Positions 52,440 to 61,053 of a stretch of 64,000 bases of DNA are shown here, one piece after another. The notes under the pieces are model-generated. The model made no database searches, had not been told where the DNA came from, and saw nothing but the letters and a program-made list of their open reading frames with translations. The stretch lies in NCBI RefSeq assembly GCF_000372465.1, contig NZ_AQUZ01000016.1:95860-159859 (forward strand), in the 5' to 3' direction. The position numbers were made by a program, and so were the translations under genes. Every line of letters begins with the position of its first letter. Within the stretch, counting starts at the first letter, position 1. The stretch comes from Kribbella catacumbae DSM 19601 (GTDB lineage Bacteria; Actinomycetota; Actinomycetes; Propionibacteriales; Kribbellaceae).

Positions 52440-52762
52440 GGCAGGTCACCGGTCTCGGCGGCGTCCTTGAGCGACTCCAGCGCCGGCTCCCAGAAGGTGT
52501 CGAGTTCGCGGCGGAGCCGGTCGAGTCCCTCGAGGTCCACCCGGTAGAGCCGCTGCCGCCCATCCACGCGCCCGCGGATGAGGCCCGCCTCTCGGAGGAT
52601 CTTGAGGTGCTGGCTGGCGGCAGGCTGACTCAGCCCCACCCTCTCGGCCAGTTCGCTCACGGGCAGTTCGTGGTCGAGCACCAGCCGGAGCATGGCCCGG
52701 CGGCCGGGATGGGAGATCGCATCGATCGCGTCCTGCACCGTGACACCTAAGCCCCATCGCAT
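52436..52762 (-). CDS. ArsR-family HTH regulator
   Basis: 108 residues from ATG 52762; GTG 52738 (VQDAIDAISHPGRR) is an alternative that starts at the conserved domain. A winged helix (AIDAISHPGRRAMLRLVLDHELPVSELAERVGLSQPAASQHLKILREAGLIRGRVDGRQRLYRVD) fills the protein. No metal-binding Cys are present, so it is of the non-metal type paired with SRPBCC proteins. It is transcribed away from the SnoaL-like gene across a 45-bp intergenic region rich in A/T, which should hold both promoters. Confidence 0.9.
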   Translation of the reverse strand: MRWGLGVTVQDAIDAISHPGRRAMLRLVLDHELPVSELAERVGLSQPAASQHLKILREAGLIRGRVDGRQRLYRVDLEGLDRLRRELDTFWEPALESLKDAAETGDLP

Positions 52763-52807
52763 ATAAGATTCTTCGCAGATGATACCTCGTGTCCTGAGGA
52801 GGCTCCA

Positions 52808-53152
52808 ATGAGTCATACCCAACAGATCGCCCGCCGGTACTTCGACGCATGGACGGCGGGCGACACGGCAACAGTGGCGACCCTGCTCGCACCGGACTTC
52901 CGTTTTGTGGCCGGTGACATGACCATCGATGGCCGGGAAGCGTTCATGGACAGCGGAGCGTTCCCCCGCGACGCGACCACGACGATGGTGGCCGAGGCCT
53001 ATCAGGACGAGATCGGCTTCCAGATGTACGACGCCGCCCGCGGCGACCGCACGATCCGGATCGTCGAGCAACTCACCGTTCGCGAAGAGACGATCGTGAG
53101 CTCGGTCTTCGTGACCGACACGGCAGCCTTCATGGGCTTCCTCGCCGGATGA
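52808..53152 (+). CDS. SnoaL-like/NTF2-fold protein
   Basis: A 114-residue protein of the NTF2-like fold (IARRYFDAWTAGDTATVATLLAPDFRFVAG, IDGREAFMDSGAFP, GFQMYDAARGDRTIRIVEQLTV). TGAGGAGG precedes the ATG. Such proteins may be hydrolases, isomerases or ligand-binding. It is divergent from the ArsR gene and its stop overlaps the next ATG, so it is probably under the ArsR-type regulator's control. Confidence 0.85.
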   Translation: MSHTQQIARRYFDAWTAGDTATVATLLAPDFRFVAGDMTIDGREAFMDSGAFPRDATTTMVAEAYQDEIGFQMYDAARGDRTIRIVEQLTVREETIVSSVFVTDTAAFMGFLAG

Positions 53153-53508
53153 ACCGCAACCCCGCGGTGGACAAGTGGCTTGATGACGCCGACCACCCTC
53201 TTGACGTGATACTCAGGCGCGCCCGGGAGATCATTCTCGAAGCGGACGCCCGTGTTACCGAGTCGATCAAATGGCAGACACCCACCTTCGCGTTCAAGGG
53301 CAACATCGCCAGCTTCAATCCGTCGAGGAATGTCGTCAGCATCATGTTCCACCGAGGAGCAGAGATACCGGGCGACCACCCGCGCCTGCAGGGTGACGGC
53401 CGACTCGTCCGCACCATGCGCTTCACCGAACTCACCCAACTCGAAGCCGGCCGCGCTGACCTCCAGGCCGCCGTCCGCGCCTGGTGCGAATGGAAATCCG
53501 GCCAGTAA
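53149..53508 (+). CDS. DUF1801 domain protein
   Basis: A 119-residue protein of the YdhG/DUF1801 type (VDKWLDDADHPLDVILRRAREIILEADARVTESIKWQTPTFAFKGNIASFNP, VSIMFHRGAEIPG, MRFTEL). The structure class resembles iron-binding frataxin-like folds, but its function is unknown. Translation is coupled to the SnoaL-like gene by an ATGA overlap. Confidence 0.88.
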   Translation: MNRNPAVDKWLDDADHPLDVILRRAREIILEADARVTESIKWQTPTFAFKGNIASFNPSRNVVSIMFHRGAEIPGDHPRLQGDGRLVRTMRFTELTQLEAGRADLQAAVRAWCEWKSGQ

Positions 53509-53594
53509 CGCCAGTCATTGGCCGGCGCGATACAGCCCCGCACGTCCTTCGCCTGGGCACGACCGACCTACCGCGGCGGCGTATCTGCGGTCAT

Positions 53595-53742
53595 GGGAAC
53601 GCTCGGTGCTTGCGTCCCTTGCCGTAGGGTTGCAGCGGACGTTGGCGCCGGTGCCGAGACTGATATCGCTGCCGTCAAGCCCGGTCAGTTCGGTGACACG
53701 TAGTCCGGTCTGCACGGCCAGGAGTAGCCGCCAAGCGCGCCT
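53595..53742 (-). pseudogene. relic of a tyrosine recombinase/integrase
   Basis: On the minus strand 37 codons from 53742 read RRAWRLLLAVQTGLRVTELTGL then DGSDISLGTGANVRC, the Arg-containing box I of XerD-type integrases. The expected GKGRKHR continuation is present but one frame off (TACGGCAAGGGACGCAAGCACCG). Nothing else of the gene is seen, so this is an old broken fragment. Confidence 0.6.
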
Positions 53743-53770
53743 TGACCTGCTTGGAGATTGGGAGGAACCG

Positions 53771-54178
53771 ATGAGCGACGACGCCACGATAACCGGCTCG
53801 GATGATCCAGTCCGCGCCGAGCTTGTCGCGATCGACGAGGACTGGTTGCGAGCGATCGTTTCGGACGACGCCGAGCGGATCGGCAGCTTTATGGCAGATG
53901 ACTGGGTGATCGTCTCGGAGTCGGGCGTTGCCTCCAAGGAGCAGTTCCTGTCCTTCATCACGTCTGGTGGGCTGACCCATTCCGCGATGGACCATGTCGG
54001 CGAGCCCAGGGTTCAGGTCTACGGTGAAATCGCCGTCCTCACTGCGCGGGCGACGAACACCGCCCACTACGAGGGCCGACGGTTCGACGCCGACGAGTGG
54101 ACGACGAGCGTGTTCGCGCGACGCGATCACCGCTGGCTGTGCGTGCTGACCCACATCACGCCAGCCAAGGCGCCCTGA
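53771..54178 (+). CDS. DUF4440/NTF2-like protein
   Basis: A 135-residue protein starting at ATG 53771, preceded by GGAGGA. The fold landmarks are AIDEDWLRAIVSDDAERIGSFMADDWVIVSESG, SKEQFLSFI, VQVYGEIAVLTARATNTAHYEG, DEWTTSVFARRDHRWLCVLTH, typical of DUF4440 ketosteroid-isomerase-like proteins. The longer upstream frame overlaps the integrase relic and the DUF1801 gene and is rejected. Function is unknown. Confidence 0.85.
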   Translation: MSDDATITGSDDPVRAELVAIDEDWLRAIVSDDAERIGSFMADDWVIVSESGVASKEQFLSFITSGGLTHSAMDHVGEPRVQVYGEIAVLTARATNTAHYEGRRFDADEWTTSVFARRDHRWLCVLTHITPAKAP

Positions 54179-54253
54179 GGCCTCCATCACAGCGACGGGA
54201 TTCGGCGCTCTGGGCGAGGATGATGGGGGATCGGTTGTCGACTAGGGGATGCC

Positions 54254-55708
54254 GTGAGTGGTCCGGATGAGATTGCGGAGTTCACCAGGTTGTTCCAGGG
54301 ATTTCTGGAGCGGATGCAGCTGCCGCCCGCCGTGCCTGGCCGGGAGGCGCTTGGGATCAGGTTGAGCGATCACCTCGGGGTCGACGTCGCCAGTCTGCCG
54401 GTGGTCGCCGCGTCGTTCTCGTCGTTCGATCTGCCGAATGTGCAACTCGCGGTAGAGGCGTGGTTCGACGAATTCGAGTTGATCGGTGTGGCCGGGGCAG
54501 ATCGTGGGCACTTCCCGCTCGCGGAGTTGCTTGAGATCTCGGTGCATCACCGGTTCGCCGTGGGCTCGGTCGAGTATCAGCGGCTGGCGGTCTCGGTCGA
54601 TGAGGAGATGGATTGTGTCGCGTTCGGGTTCTACCTGGGCAGCAAAGGCGACGACCGGTACGTCGCGTTGTTACGGGCGGCCAATCCGCAGTACGGGCGG
54701 AACGGCGTACAGCTGGAGGTCGTTGCTCTCAGCAAGGAATCCGGTCAGCGCTTCCTGGATGCGTTGCCCGGGCTGATCCGCGAGCGCAACGTCTTCCGTG
54801 GTCAGGTCGTCTCGTTCGAGAGTCACGAGTTCGGCCAGGGGGTTGGGCCGTTCCGGTTGCACGCGCGGCCGGAGATCTCGCGGGATGACGTCGTACTGCC
54901 CGGTGGCGTGCTGGAACGGGTCGAGCGCGAGGTGATCGGGATTGCCGAACATCGCGAGGCACTTCGCAACGCCGGCCAGCACTTGCGGCGCGGCGTACTG
55001 CTCTATGGGCCGCCGGGAACGGGCAAGACCCACACTGTGCGGTATCTGCTGTCGCGCTTGCCCGAGTTCACGGTGGTGCTGCTCGCCGGGACGAGTATCG
55101 GGTTCATCGGCGAGGCGTGCGCGCTGGCCCGGATGCTCCAGCCCGCTCTTGTCGTCCTCGAGGACTGTGACCTGGTCGCGGAGTCGCGCGACTTCTCCCG
55201 CGGGGGAGGGCCGCTGCTTTTCCAGGTTCTCAACGAGATGGACGGCCTGACCGAAGAGGCGGACGTGGCTTTCCTGCTCACGACCAACCGCGCTGATCTG
55301 CTCGAGCCGGCGTTGAGCCAGCGACCGGGCCGGATCGATCTGGCGGTGGAGATACCGCTGCCCGACGCAGCCGGCCGGGCGCGGCTCCTCTCGCTGTACG
55401 GCCCGGCCCTGAACGTCAGCCCGGAGTGCGTGGCCGAGGTGGTCGACCTGACCGACGGCACCACAGCGTCTTTCGCCAAGGAGTTGGTACGTCGCGCCGT
55501 ACTGCTCGGCGCCGAGAACGGGTCGACCAGTCCAGGCGACGCGGAACTCCGTGCCGCGGCCGAAGACCTCCTCTCCGCCCGCGACACCCTCACTCGCCGC
55601 CTCCTCGGCGCCTCGGACCAGGAGCCGCCGCCGGGCACCCACCCCGAGCCGGGCCTGGCTCCGTCTTACTCGTCCCACGGCACCTGGCGCGCTGGCCCGG
55701 GTCGTTAA
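54254..55708 (+). CDS. AAA family ATPase (Cdc48/FtsH-like ATPase domain)
   Basis: A 484-residue protein from GTG 54254. Residues 1-215 form a domain I do not recognise, with a DUF-like alpha/beta look. The AAA domain follows: Walker A GPPGTGKT at 252-259, Walker B LVVLEDCDL, sensor 1 FLLTTNRAD, Arg finger region QRPGRIDLAVEIPLPD, and the small helical lid to about 440. The Walker B acidic pair is Glu-Asp rather than Asp-Glu. The last 35 residues are Pro/Gly-rich. No protease domain is present, so it is more likely a remodelling or unfolding ATPase. Confidence 0.85.
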   Translation: MSGPDEIAEFTRLFQGFLERMQLPPAVPGREALGIRLSDHLGVDVASLPVVAASFSSFDLPNVQLAVEAWFDEFELIGVAGADRGHFPLAELLEISVHHRFAVGSVEYQRLAVSVDEEMDCVAFGFYLGSKGDDRYVALLRAANPQYGRNGVQLEVVALSKESGQRFLDALPGLIRERNVFRGQVVSFESHEFGQGVGPFRLHARPEISRDDVVLPGGVLERVEREVIGIAEHREALRNAGQHLRRGVLLYGPPGTGKTHTVRYLLSRLPEFTVVLLAGTSIGFIGEACALARMLQPALVVLEDCDLVAESRDFSRGGGPLLFQVLNEMDGLTEEADVAFLLTTNRADLLEPALSQRPGRIDLAVEIPLPDAAGRARLLSLYGPALNVSPECVAEVVDLTDGTTASFAKELVRRAVLLGAENGSTSPGDAELRAAAEDLLSARDTLTRRLLGASDQEPPPGTHPEPGLAPSYSSHGTWRAGPGR

Positions 55709-55882
55709 GGGCCTTCAGCGGGCAGGCCAGCCGACGTTGAGACGTACAGGCCGATCGGAGTGATCGGACCGAGCGGCTTGACTGACGGCGAGACCGGCGG
55801 CGTCGTTGACGTTACTGAGGTTCGGTTGGAGGTCGCCGAGGACGGTTCCCCGATCGGGCAAGTTTGGCCGCTGCCGCCAAGG

Positions 55883-56557
55883 TCAAGGCGCGGGGTGGGC
55901 AGATAGTTGGGCACGCAGCTGGTCAGGGTCGAGGCCACGAGCGGTCAGGATCGCGGCGGCGGGGTTGCTCGCGCCGATACTCCATCCGAGCTGGGCCAGC
56001 TGCTTGCGGCCTCGCCGCCCCAAGCCGGTGCCGAATGGGTCAGCCGCGTCCTGCAAGACCCCGTACAACAGATGCTCCGGATCTACGTCGTGCCGCCCTC
56101 GGGCGTCTGCGTACTCGGCGGCGAGAGCCACGGCCCGCTTGGCGAAGAATGGCTTCCCGCACAGCGGGGTGCGGCGTCGGCCACCGCCACGCCACCATGA
56201 CCGATGACTGGCGCGCCAGACCGCCTCGCCGACGGCGTCCGGGCCGAACGCCGCCGTCAGCCGGCGTGCCACCTGGTCGACATCGATCCCGACCGCGCGC
56301 AGGTTTGCGGCATCATCGCCGTGCGACGTAGGGATGCGCCCGTCCTCTGTGAGGCGAAGCAGATCGGTCCGCACTGCGTCGGGGTTTAGGCCGTGTGCAT
56401 GCAAGAACCGCTGGGCCCACCCTGCGTCATCACCCAGCAGGCCGAGCAGGACGTGCTCGTCGCCGATGTGGCCATGGCCGAGTTCCTCGGCCGCATCGAG
56501 CGCGGCGACCATCACGCGCTGGGCTGCCGGGGTGAGCCGGTCCATCATTGCGCTCAC
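55883..56557 (-). CDS. Clp N-terminal (ClpR) domain protein
   Basis: A 224-residue protein with Clp_N-type repeats: RLTPAAQRVMVAALDAAEELGHGHIGDEHVLLGLLGDD near residues 7-44 and HDVDPEHLLYGVLQDAADP near 155-175, each followed by an ARGLDPDQLRAQL-like helix. It lacks any ATPase domain, so it may act as an adaptor or decoy. GTG 56557, which overlaps the stop of the upstream HTH gene, is taken as start; ATG 56548 or 56545 would also work. Confidence 0.8.
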   Translation of the reverse strand: MSAMMDRLTPAAQRVMVAALDAAEELGHGHIGDEHVLLGLLGDDAGWAQRFLHAHGLNPDAVRTDLLRLTEDGRIPTSHGDDAANLRAVGIDVDQVARRLTAAFGPDAVGEAVWRASHRSWWRGGGRRRTPLCGKPFFAKRAVALAAEYADARGRHDVDPEHLLYGVLQDAADPFGTGLGRRGRKQLAQLGWSIGASNPAAAILTARGLDPDQLRAQLSAHPAP

Positions 56558-56787
56558 CGGCCCCGGAAGCGCAGGCCGTGCTTGTAATGCACGGCCTGCT
56601 TGGTCACGCCCAGCCGGCGGGCGATGTCGCGCCACGACCAGCCCTGCGCTCGCGCGTAGTCGACCTGTAGTACCTCGAGAACCTCGACCAGACCGCGTAG
56701 CGCGACCACCGCGGCCAACCCGGTCTCAGGGTCCGGGCTCGTCGCCGCCTCCACCATCTGCATCGCCTCATCCAGCTCGACACCCAT
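56554..56787 (-). CDS. small HTH protein paired with the Clp_N protein
   Basis: A 77-residue protein: a helical N-terminus (LDEAMQMVEAATSPDPETGLAAVVALRGLVEVLEVLQVDYARAQG) followed by a compact HTH (WSWRDIARRLGVTKQAVHYKHGLRF) like sigma-factor region 4. It belongs to a common actinobacterial pair with Clp_N-domain proteins. It ends in GTGA overlap with the partner. The array of GTCAA/TTGAC palindromes begins four bases before its start and is probably its own binding site. Confidence 0.82.
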   Translation of the reverse strand: MGVELDEAMQMVEAATSPDPETGLAAVVALRGLVEVLEVLQVDYARAQGWSWRDIARRLGVTKQAVHYKHGLRFRGR

Positions 56788-56790
56788 GCC

Positions 56791-56833
56791 GTCAAGGTAG
56801 ATTGACGTTTGACTGTCGTCAAGTCTCTTTGAC
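56791..56833. promoter_or_regulatory. array of inverted GTCAA/TTGAC operators
   Basis: Two copies of GTCAA-N6-TTGAC (56791-56806 and 56818-56833) with a further TTGAC (56809-56813) and its inverse between them. The array ends four bases before the HTH start codon. It very likely mediates autoregulation by the HTH protein or the binding of another dimeric regulator; in actinobacteria TTGAC is also a common -35 hexamer, so some copies could be promoter elements. Confidence 0.65.
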
Positions 56834-57065
56834 GCCCCCGTTACGCCGGGCGCGCGCCGGCATTCCTGGGCTGTGTCCAGGCGCTGCTCGGGGGGCTGTG
56901 AGGAAGGCGCGGGGTCAAGGTCAGGCTCCCTCCCACTCGGCCGAGGACAGCCTCCGCCTCCTGGAGGGGGAGCAGGGGCGCGACCGCCCGAGGAGTCGCC
57001 TTTGATGAGTGGATCCTCATCTTGTTCTCATTGTGGATCTGGGCGAGGCGCGCGACTGTCGTTTC

Positions 57066-57542
57066 ATGATCTTGTTGACCAAGCTGGTGACGTTGGGGTT
57101 GACAGGGGCTGCTGCCTCGGGCCTGGTCGCCGGGTTGCTCGGCGGGAGGAGCTCTCCGCCCGGGCTCGGTGAGCAGCTGGTTGTACCGGTCCCGACCACG
57201 GCGCCCGCGACACCGGCGCCGGTAAAGCGCTCGCCTGAACCGGTCAAGCCCACGCCGTCGGTAGAGCCCACTCCCCGGGTGGCCACGACGCGCGGGGCGA
57301 CGACACAGGCACCGGTAAAGCGGACCTTGGTGCCGCCGGTCCCGTCAAAGCGCAGTGCCAAGGCCCAGCCCGGCGGCGACGACGCGGACGATTCGGCCAC
57401 TGTCCGGCGTGGCGTCGGCGGTGGCGACGATGGTGGGGACGACGATGGCGTGGATCCGGGGACCTCGAACGGCAGTAGCCGAGATGACGACGCTCCCACC
57501 GGCGAAGTGGACGGGGACGACGACGGGGACGACGGGAACTGA
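57066..57542 (+). CDS. membrane-anchored Pro/Asp-rich low-complexity protein
   Basis: 158 residues from ATG 57066 (MILLTKLVTLGLTGAAASGLVAGLLGG), a signal anchor. The rest is low complexity: a Pro/Thr/Val stretch (residues of about 35-95) with repeated APVKR, then an Asp/Gly-rich tail of about 45 residues (DDGGDDDGVDPG, VDGDDDGDDGN). It may reach through the cell wall; acidic tails can bind metal ions. It overlaps the histidine kinase frame, so it may be a component of that system. Confidence 0.55.
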   Translation: MILLTKLVTLGLTGAAASGLVAGLLGGRSSPPGLGEQLVVPVPTTAPATPAPVKRSPEPVKPTPSVEPTPRVATTRGATTQAPVKRTLVPPVPSKRSAKAQPGGDDADDSATVRRGVGGGDDGGDDDGVDPGTSNGSSRDDDAPTGEVDGDDDGDDGN

Positions 57543-59028
57543 TGAGCCGGCCGGGCTGGCCCGGCTGGCCCGGCTGGTCAGTGGGGGCTGGGGGGCGGCC
57601 CGGTCGGTCAGGGCACGGATTCTGACCTGGGTCATCGTGCTCACCGCTGTGGGGATGGCTGGTGCCGCCGGTGCCGCGTATCTGCTGGAGAGTAAGCGCA
57701 TCGACCTGCGGATCGATCGTTCGCTCTATCAGGAGATCGAGGAGTTCGCCGAGTTCCATCGGACGGGGGTCGATCCTGTCACCGGGGCCCGGTTTACCAG
57801 TGTCGACCGGCTTCTCCAGGTTGCGGTGAGCCGGAACGTGCCCGACGAGCATCAGACGATCGTCGCGTTCCTGCCGGAGCAGACGTTCGTACCACGGGAA
57901 GCCCTGCCCCTGCACAGCGATCCCGGGTTCCGTTCGGAGGCGACGGCCTCAGATGTGCCTGTGTACGGCAGCTACAGGTCGCCTGACGGCAGTATCCGCT
58001 TCGCCACGATGCCCGTTGCGCAGGGTGATCGCCGCGGCACGTTCGTGGTCGCCTACTACACCGCGCACGAGCACGCGGAGTTCACTGATGTGATCCGCAC
58101 CTACAGTGTGGTGGCCGTCATCGCGCTGATCTTTGTTGCGCTGGCCGCGTGGCTGAGTGCAGGCCGGTTGCTGCGGCCGATCCGCGATGTCCGGCGCACC
58201 GCTTTGCTGATCAGCGATACCGATCTGACCCGACGGATCGACGTCAATGGCCACGACGATGTCTCCGAGCTGGCTCGGACGTTCAACGCGATGCTTGATC
58301 GGCTCGAGGATGCGTTCGCTGCCCAGCGTGAGTTCCTCGACGACGCGGGGCACGAGCTGAGAACCCCTATCACCATCGTGCGCGGCCATCTTGAACTGCT
58401 GGATGGATCCGATCCCCACGACGTGGCTGAGACACGCGACCTGCTGGTGGGCGAGCTGGACCGGATGAGCCGCCTGGTCGAAGACCTGGTCCTGCTCGCA
58501 CGCTCCGAGCGGCCGGACTTCCTGCGGCCCGCCGCGGTCGAGGTCGGCATGCTGACCGATCTGGTGTTCGACAAGGCCCGGGCGCTGGGCAGCCGGCAGT
58601 GGCGTATTGACCGGCACGCGCAGGTGACCATTACTGCTGATCCGCAGCGGCTGACCCAGGCGCTGGTCCAGTTGGCCCAGAACGCGGTGAAGTTCACCGG
58701 CCCCGATGACGTGGTGGCGATCGGCTCATCCGAGGACGCGGAATATGTTCGGCTGTGGGTGCGAGACAGCGGGCTGGGTGTGCCGGCGGTCGATGCCGAG
58801 CGGATCTTCGAACGATTCCAGCGCAGGGGCGGCACCCGGAGTGCGGAGGGCTCCGGTCTGGGCCTGGCCATCGTGCGTGCGATCGCCGAGGCCCACGGCG
58901 GCCGAGCCTGGGTGGAGTCCCCGCCGGGAACCGGCGCAACCTTCCTGCTGGAGATCCCCCGGACGGCCGTCCGCTACCGCGGGTGGAGCAAGGGATACCG
59001 TGGCGCCGGAAACGGAGAACGCGCGTGA
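57484..59028 (+). CDS. Sensor histidine kinase (HAMP-HisKA)
   Basis: 514 residues if started at ATG 57484, inside the preceding gene; nothing better is in frame, and the homologous part begins near 57640. Membrane helices lie at about residues 48-67 and 207-226, with an extracytoplasmic sensor domain between. A HAMP domain follows (SAGRLLRPIRDVRRTALLI). Phosphoacceptor His290 is in DDAGHELRTPITIV. The ATPase boxes are QNAVKFT, VRDSGLGVPAVDAERIFERFQR and SGLGLAIVRAIAEAHGG. It is coupled by GTGA overlap to the response regulator. Confidence 0.88.
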   Translation: MTTLPPAKWTGTTTGTTGTDEPAGLARLARLVSGGWGAARSVRARILTWVIVLTAVGMAGAAGAAYLLESKRIDLRIDRSLYQEIEEFAEFHRTGVDPVTGARFTSVDRLLQVAVSRNVPDEHQTIVAFLPEQTFVPREALPLHSDPGFRSEATASDVPVYGSYRSPDGSIRFATMPVAQGDRRGTFVVAYYTAHEHAEFTDVIRTYSVVAVIALIFVALAAWLSAGRLLRPIRDVRRTALLISDTDLTRRIDVNGHDDVSELARTFNAMLDRLEDAFAAQREFLDDAGHELRTPITIVRGHLELLDGSDPHDVAETRDLLVGELDRMSRLVEDLVLLARSERPDFLRPAAVEVGMLTDLVFDKARALGSRQWRIDRHAQVTITADPQRLTQALVQLAQNAVKFTGPDDVVAIGSSEDAEYVRLWVRDSGLGVPAVDAERIFERFQRRGGTRSAEGSGLGLAIVRAIAEAHGGRAWVESPPGTGATFLLEIPRTAVRYRGWSKGYRGAGNGERA

Positions 59029-59720
59029 GCCGCATTCTGATCGCCGAGGACGAGAAGCTGATCGCGTCGTTCGTCGCGAAGGGGCTCCGCGCCAGCGGCT
59101 TCACACCGACCACGGTTGGCGACGGGCAGACCGCGCTTGACCATGCCCTGACGGGTGACTTCGATCTGCTGGTGCTCGATCTCGGGCTACCGGCTCTGGA
59201 CGGATTCACGGTCCTGAGCCGGCTTCGCTCCGCCGGCAGCACGATACCGATCGTCATCCTCACCGCGAAGGACTCGATCGAGGACACCGTCGCCGGGCTC
59301 GACGGCGGCGCGGACGACTACATCCCCAAGCCCTTCCGCTTCGAGGAGCTCCTGGCTCGGATCCGGCTCCGGCTCCGGGACGATCGATCGGCCGAGCCGA
59401 CCATGCTGCAATGCGGCGACCTCGTCCTCGATCTGCGCACCCGGCGCGCCGCGGTGGCCGGCAAGGTGGTCGAGCTCACGGCTCGGGAGTTCCTCCTGGC
59501 GGAGATGTTCCTCCGCAATCCCGGGCAGGTCCTGACCCGTGAACAGCTGCTGAGCCATGTATGGGGCTACTACTTCGATCCGGGGTCGAACATCGTCGAC
59601 GTCTATGTCCGCTATCTGAGGCAGAAGCTCGGCACGGAACGGATTGAGACCGTCCGGGGGATGGGGTACCGCCTCGCACCAGGAACAGATGACCCTCCGG
59701 CCACCACCACGGCGCACTGA
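59025..59720 (+). CDS. OmpR-type response regulator
   Basis: 231 residues. The receiver domain has Asp9/Glu10, phosphorylation Asp52 (LLVLDLGLP), and Lys in ADDYIPKPFRFEEL. The C-terminal winged helix has VVELTAREFLLAEMFLRNPGQVLTREQLLSHVWGYYFDPGSNIVDVYVRYLRQKLG. It starts at a GTG overlapping the kinase stop. It is the partner of that kinase; the targets are unknown, with the acidic secreted protein upstream as a possible candidate. Confidence 0.92.
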   Translation: MSRILIAEDEKLIASFVAKGLRASGFTPTTVGDGQTALDHALTGDFDLLVLDLGLPALDGFTVLSRLRSAGSTIPIVILTAKDSIEDTVAGLDGGADDYIPKPFRFEELLARIRLRLRDDRSAEPTMLQCGDLVLDLRTRRAAVAGKVVELTAREFLLAEMFLRNPGQVLTREQLLSHVWGYYFDPGSNIVDVYVRYLRQKLGTERIETVRGMGYRLAPGTDDPPATTTAH

Positions 59721-60474
59721 ACGACGCCCGACCCGACGCCACGTCTCCCAAACCGCTCAGCTCGGCGACTTGACTGAGACGCTCGACTAGTGATCCGGCC
59801 AGTGCGACCGGTTGAACAGCTCGCCGGTCAGGAAATGAGTTGTTGGCCGAGCTCGGTGGGTGCCGCTGCCGTGCGCGGCAGCGAGTATCCGGGGCGTCGG
59901 CTCTCCCGCTGGCCCGCAGCTCGGTCCGCAGCACCGATTAGTCTTTGAACCTTCTGATCGCGCTGGCCACGTCCGCGGCGTCGTGAGGCCGCTTTGACCG
60001 TGAATTCGGGAGTCGTCTGCCCGCGAACATGGGTGTCGGTTGAGCTGTGGTGAGGGTCAAGATCTCCGCGAATTTTGATGTCGGTCGTGCGGCCGGGCCC
60101 GTCTCAGCAAAGGGAGCTGTGTGGTCAACACCAAGATCCGGCGGCGTCACGATGGGGTGTGTGGTCGTTCCTTGATCGAGTGGGTGTAGCCATCGTGTCG
60201 GGACTGCGAGGGTTTGCACTTCGGGCAGGAGGTCCGGTCATCGTGCGCAGCGGCCGGTGACCTCGCGGGAACCGGGGTCGCCGCAGTCGCGGACGAGGGG
60301 TGGTGCCGAAGGTGCGGCGCTGGATAGGGCTGGTGAAGTCGTCGTCGATGCCTGGGCTTGGTCGGCGATGGTGCCGACACCCCATGTCGGCAGCAGCGCA
60401 CGGTGCTTGAGGACATGGAACCCAGGTCCGATAGGCGACCATAGGTTGGTATGGCGGCCGTGGAAGGGATCCAG
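59721..60474. other. gene-poor stretch, possible transposase relic
   Basis: No convincing gene is found in 754 bases. On the minus strand around 60150-60250 a short frame reads SCPKCKPSQSRHDGYTHS, reminiscent of the zinc ribbon at the start of ISL3-type transposases, but no further matching part follows. The sequence just before 60475 has GAAGGGA as ribosome-binding site of the sigma factor gene. Confidence 0.3.
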
Positions 60475-61050
60475 ATGGATGATCACACGCAGATGAGCGA
60501 TGCGGTCCTGTGGCGTCGGGCGACGGCTGGCCAGCCCGATGCGTTTGGCCAGATCTTCGACCGCCACGTTCAGGCGGTCTACAGACACTGTTTCCGGCTC
60601 AGCGGTTCAGCTGACGCAGCCGACGACCTCACGTCTGCGGTCTTTATCGAGGCATGGAAGCGGGGCGGCGATCCGCCGGCGGCCGAGGACGGCTCCCTGC
60701 TGCCCTGGCTTCTCGGTGTGGCCACGATCGTCGTTCGGTCCCGGTCCCGGTCCCTGTGGCGGTATCGACGGCTACTCCACCGGCTGCCTGAGCCGCGCCC
60801 AAATGACGACCTGGCGGACGAAGTGGCCGACCGAGTCGATGCCGAAAGACAGATACAGGATCTGCTCGTGCTGGTGCGTCACCTGCCAAAGCATGACCAG
60901 GAGGTCTTGGCTCTGTGCGGTTGGGCGGGTCTTAGCTATCAGGATGCGGCGAGTGTCCTTGGGGTTCCAGTCGGGACGATCCGATCCAGACTGTCGCGGG
61001 CGCGGGCCAAGCTTCGCGAGTTGACCGCTGACCGCCAGGAAGCAAGGTAG
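60475..61050 (+). CDS. ECF-like sigma-70 family factor
   Basis: 191 residues from ATG 60475 (GAAGGGA seven bases upstream); an ATG 24 bases earlier is less likely. Region 2 is FGQIFDRHVQAVYRHCFRLSGSADAADDLTSAVFIEAWKR. Region 4 is LVRHLPKHDQEVLALCGWAGLSYQDAASVLGVPVGTIRSRLSRARAKLREL. The size and layout are those of ECF sigma factors. It is followed four bases later by a single-pass membrane protein gene that could serve as anti-sigma factor. Confidence 0.9.
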   Translation: MDDHTQMSDAVLWRRATAGQPDAFGQIFDRHVQAVYRHCFRLSGSADAADDLTSAVFIEAWKRGGDPPAAEDGSLLPWLLGVATIVVRSRSRSLWRYRRLLHRLPEPRPNDDLADEVADRVDAERQIQDLLVLVRHLPKHDQEVLALCGWAGLSYQDAASVLGVPVGTIRSRLSRARAKLRELTADRQEAR

Positions 61051-61053
61051 ACA

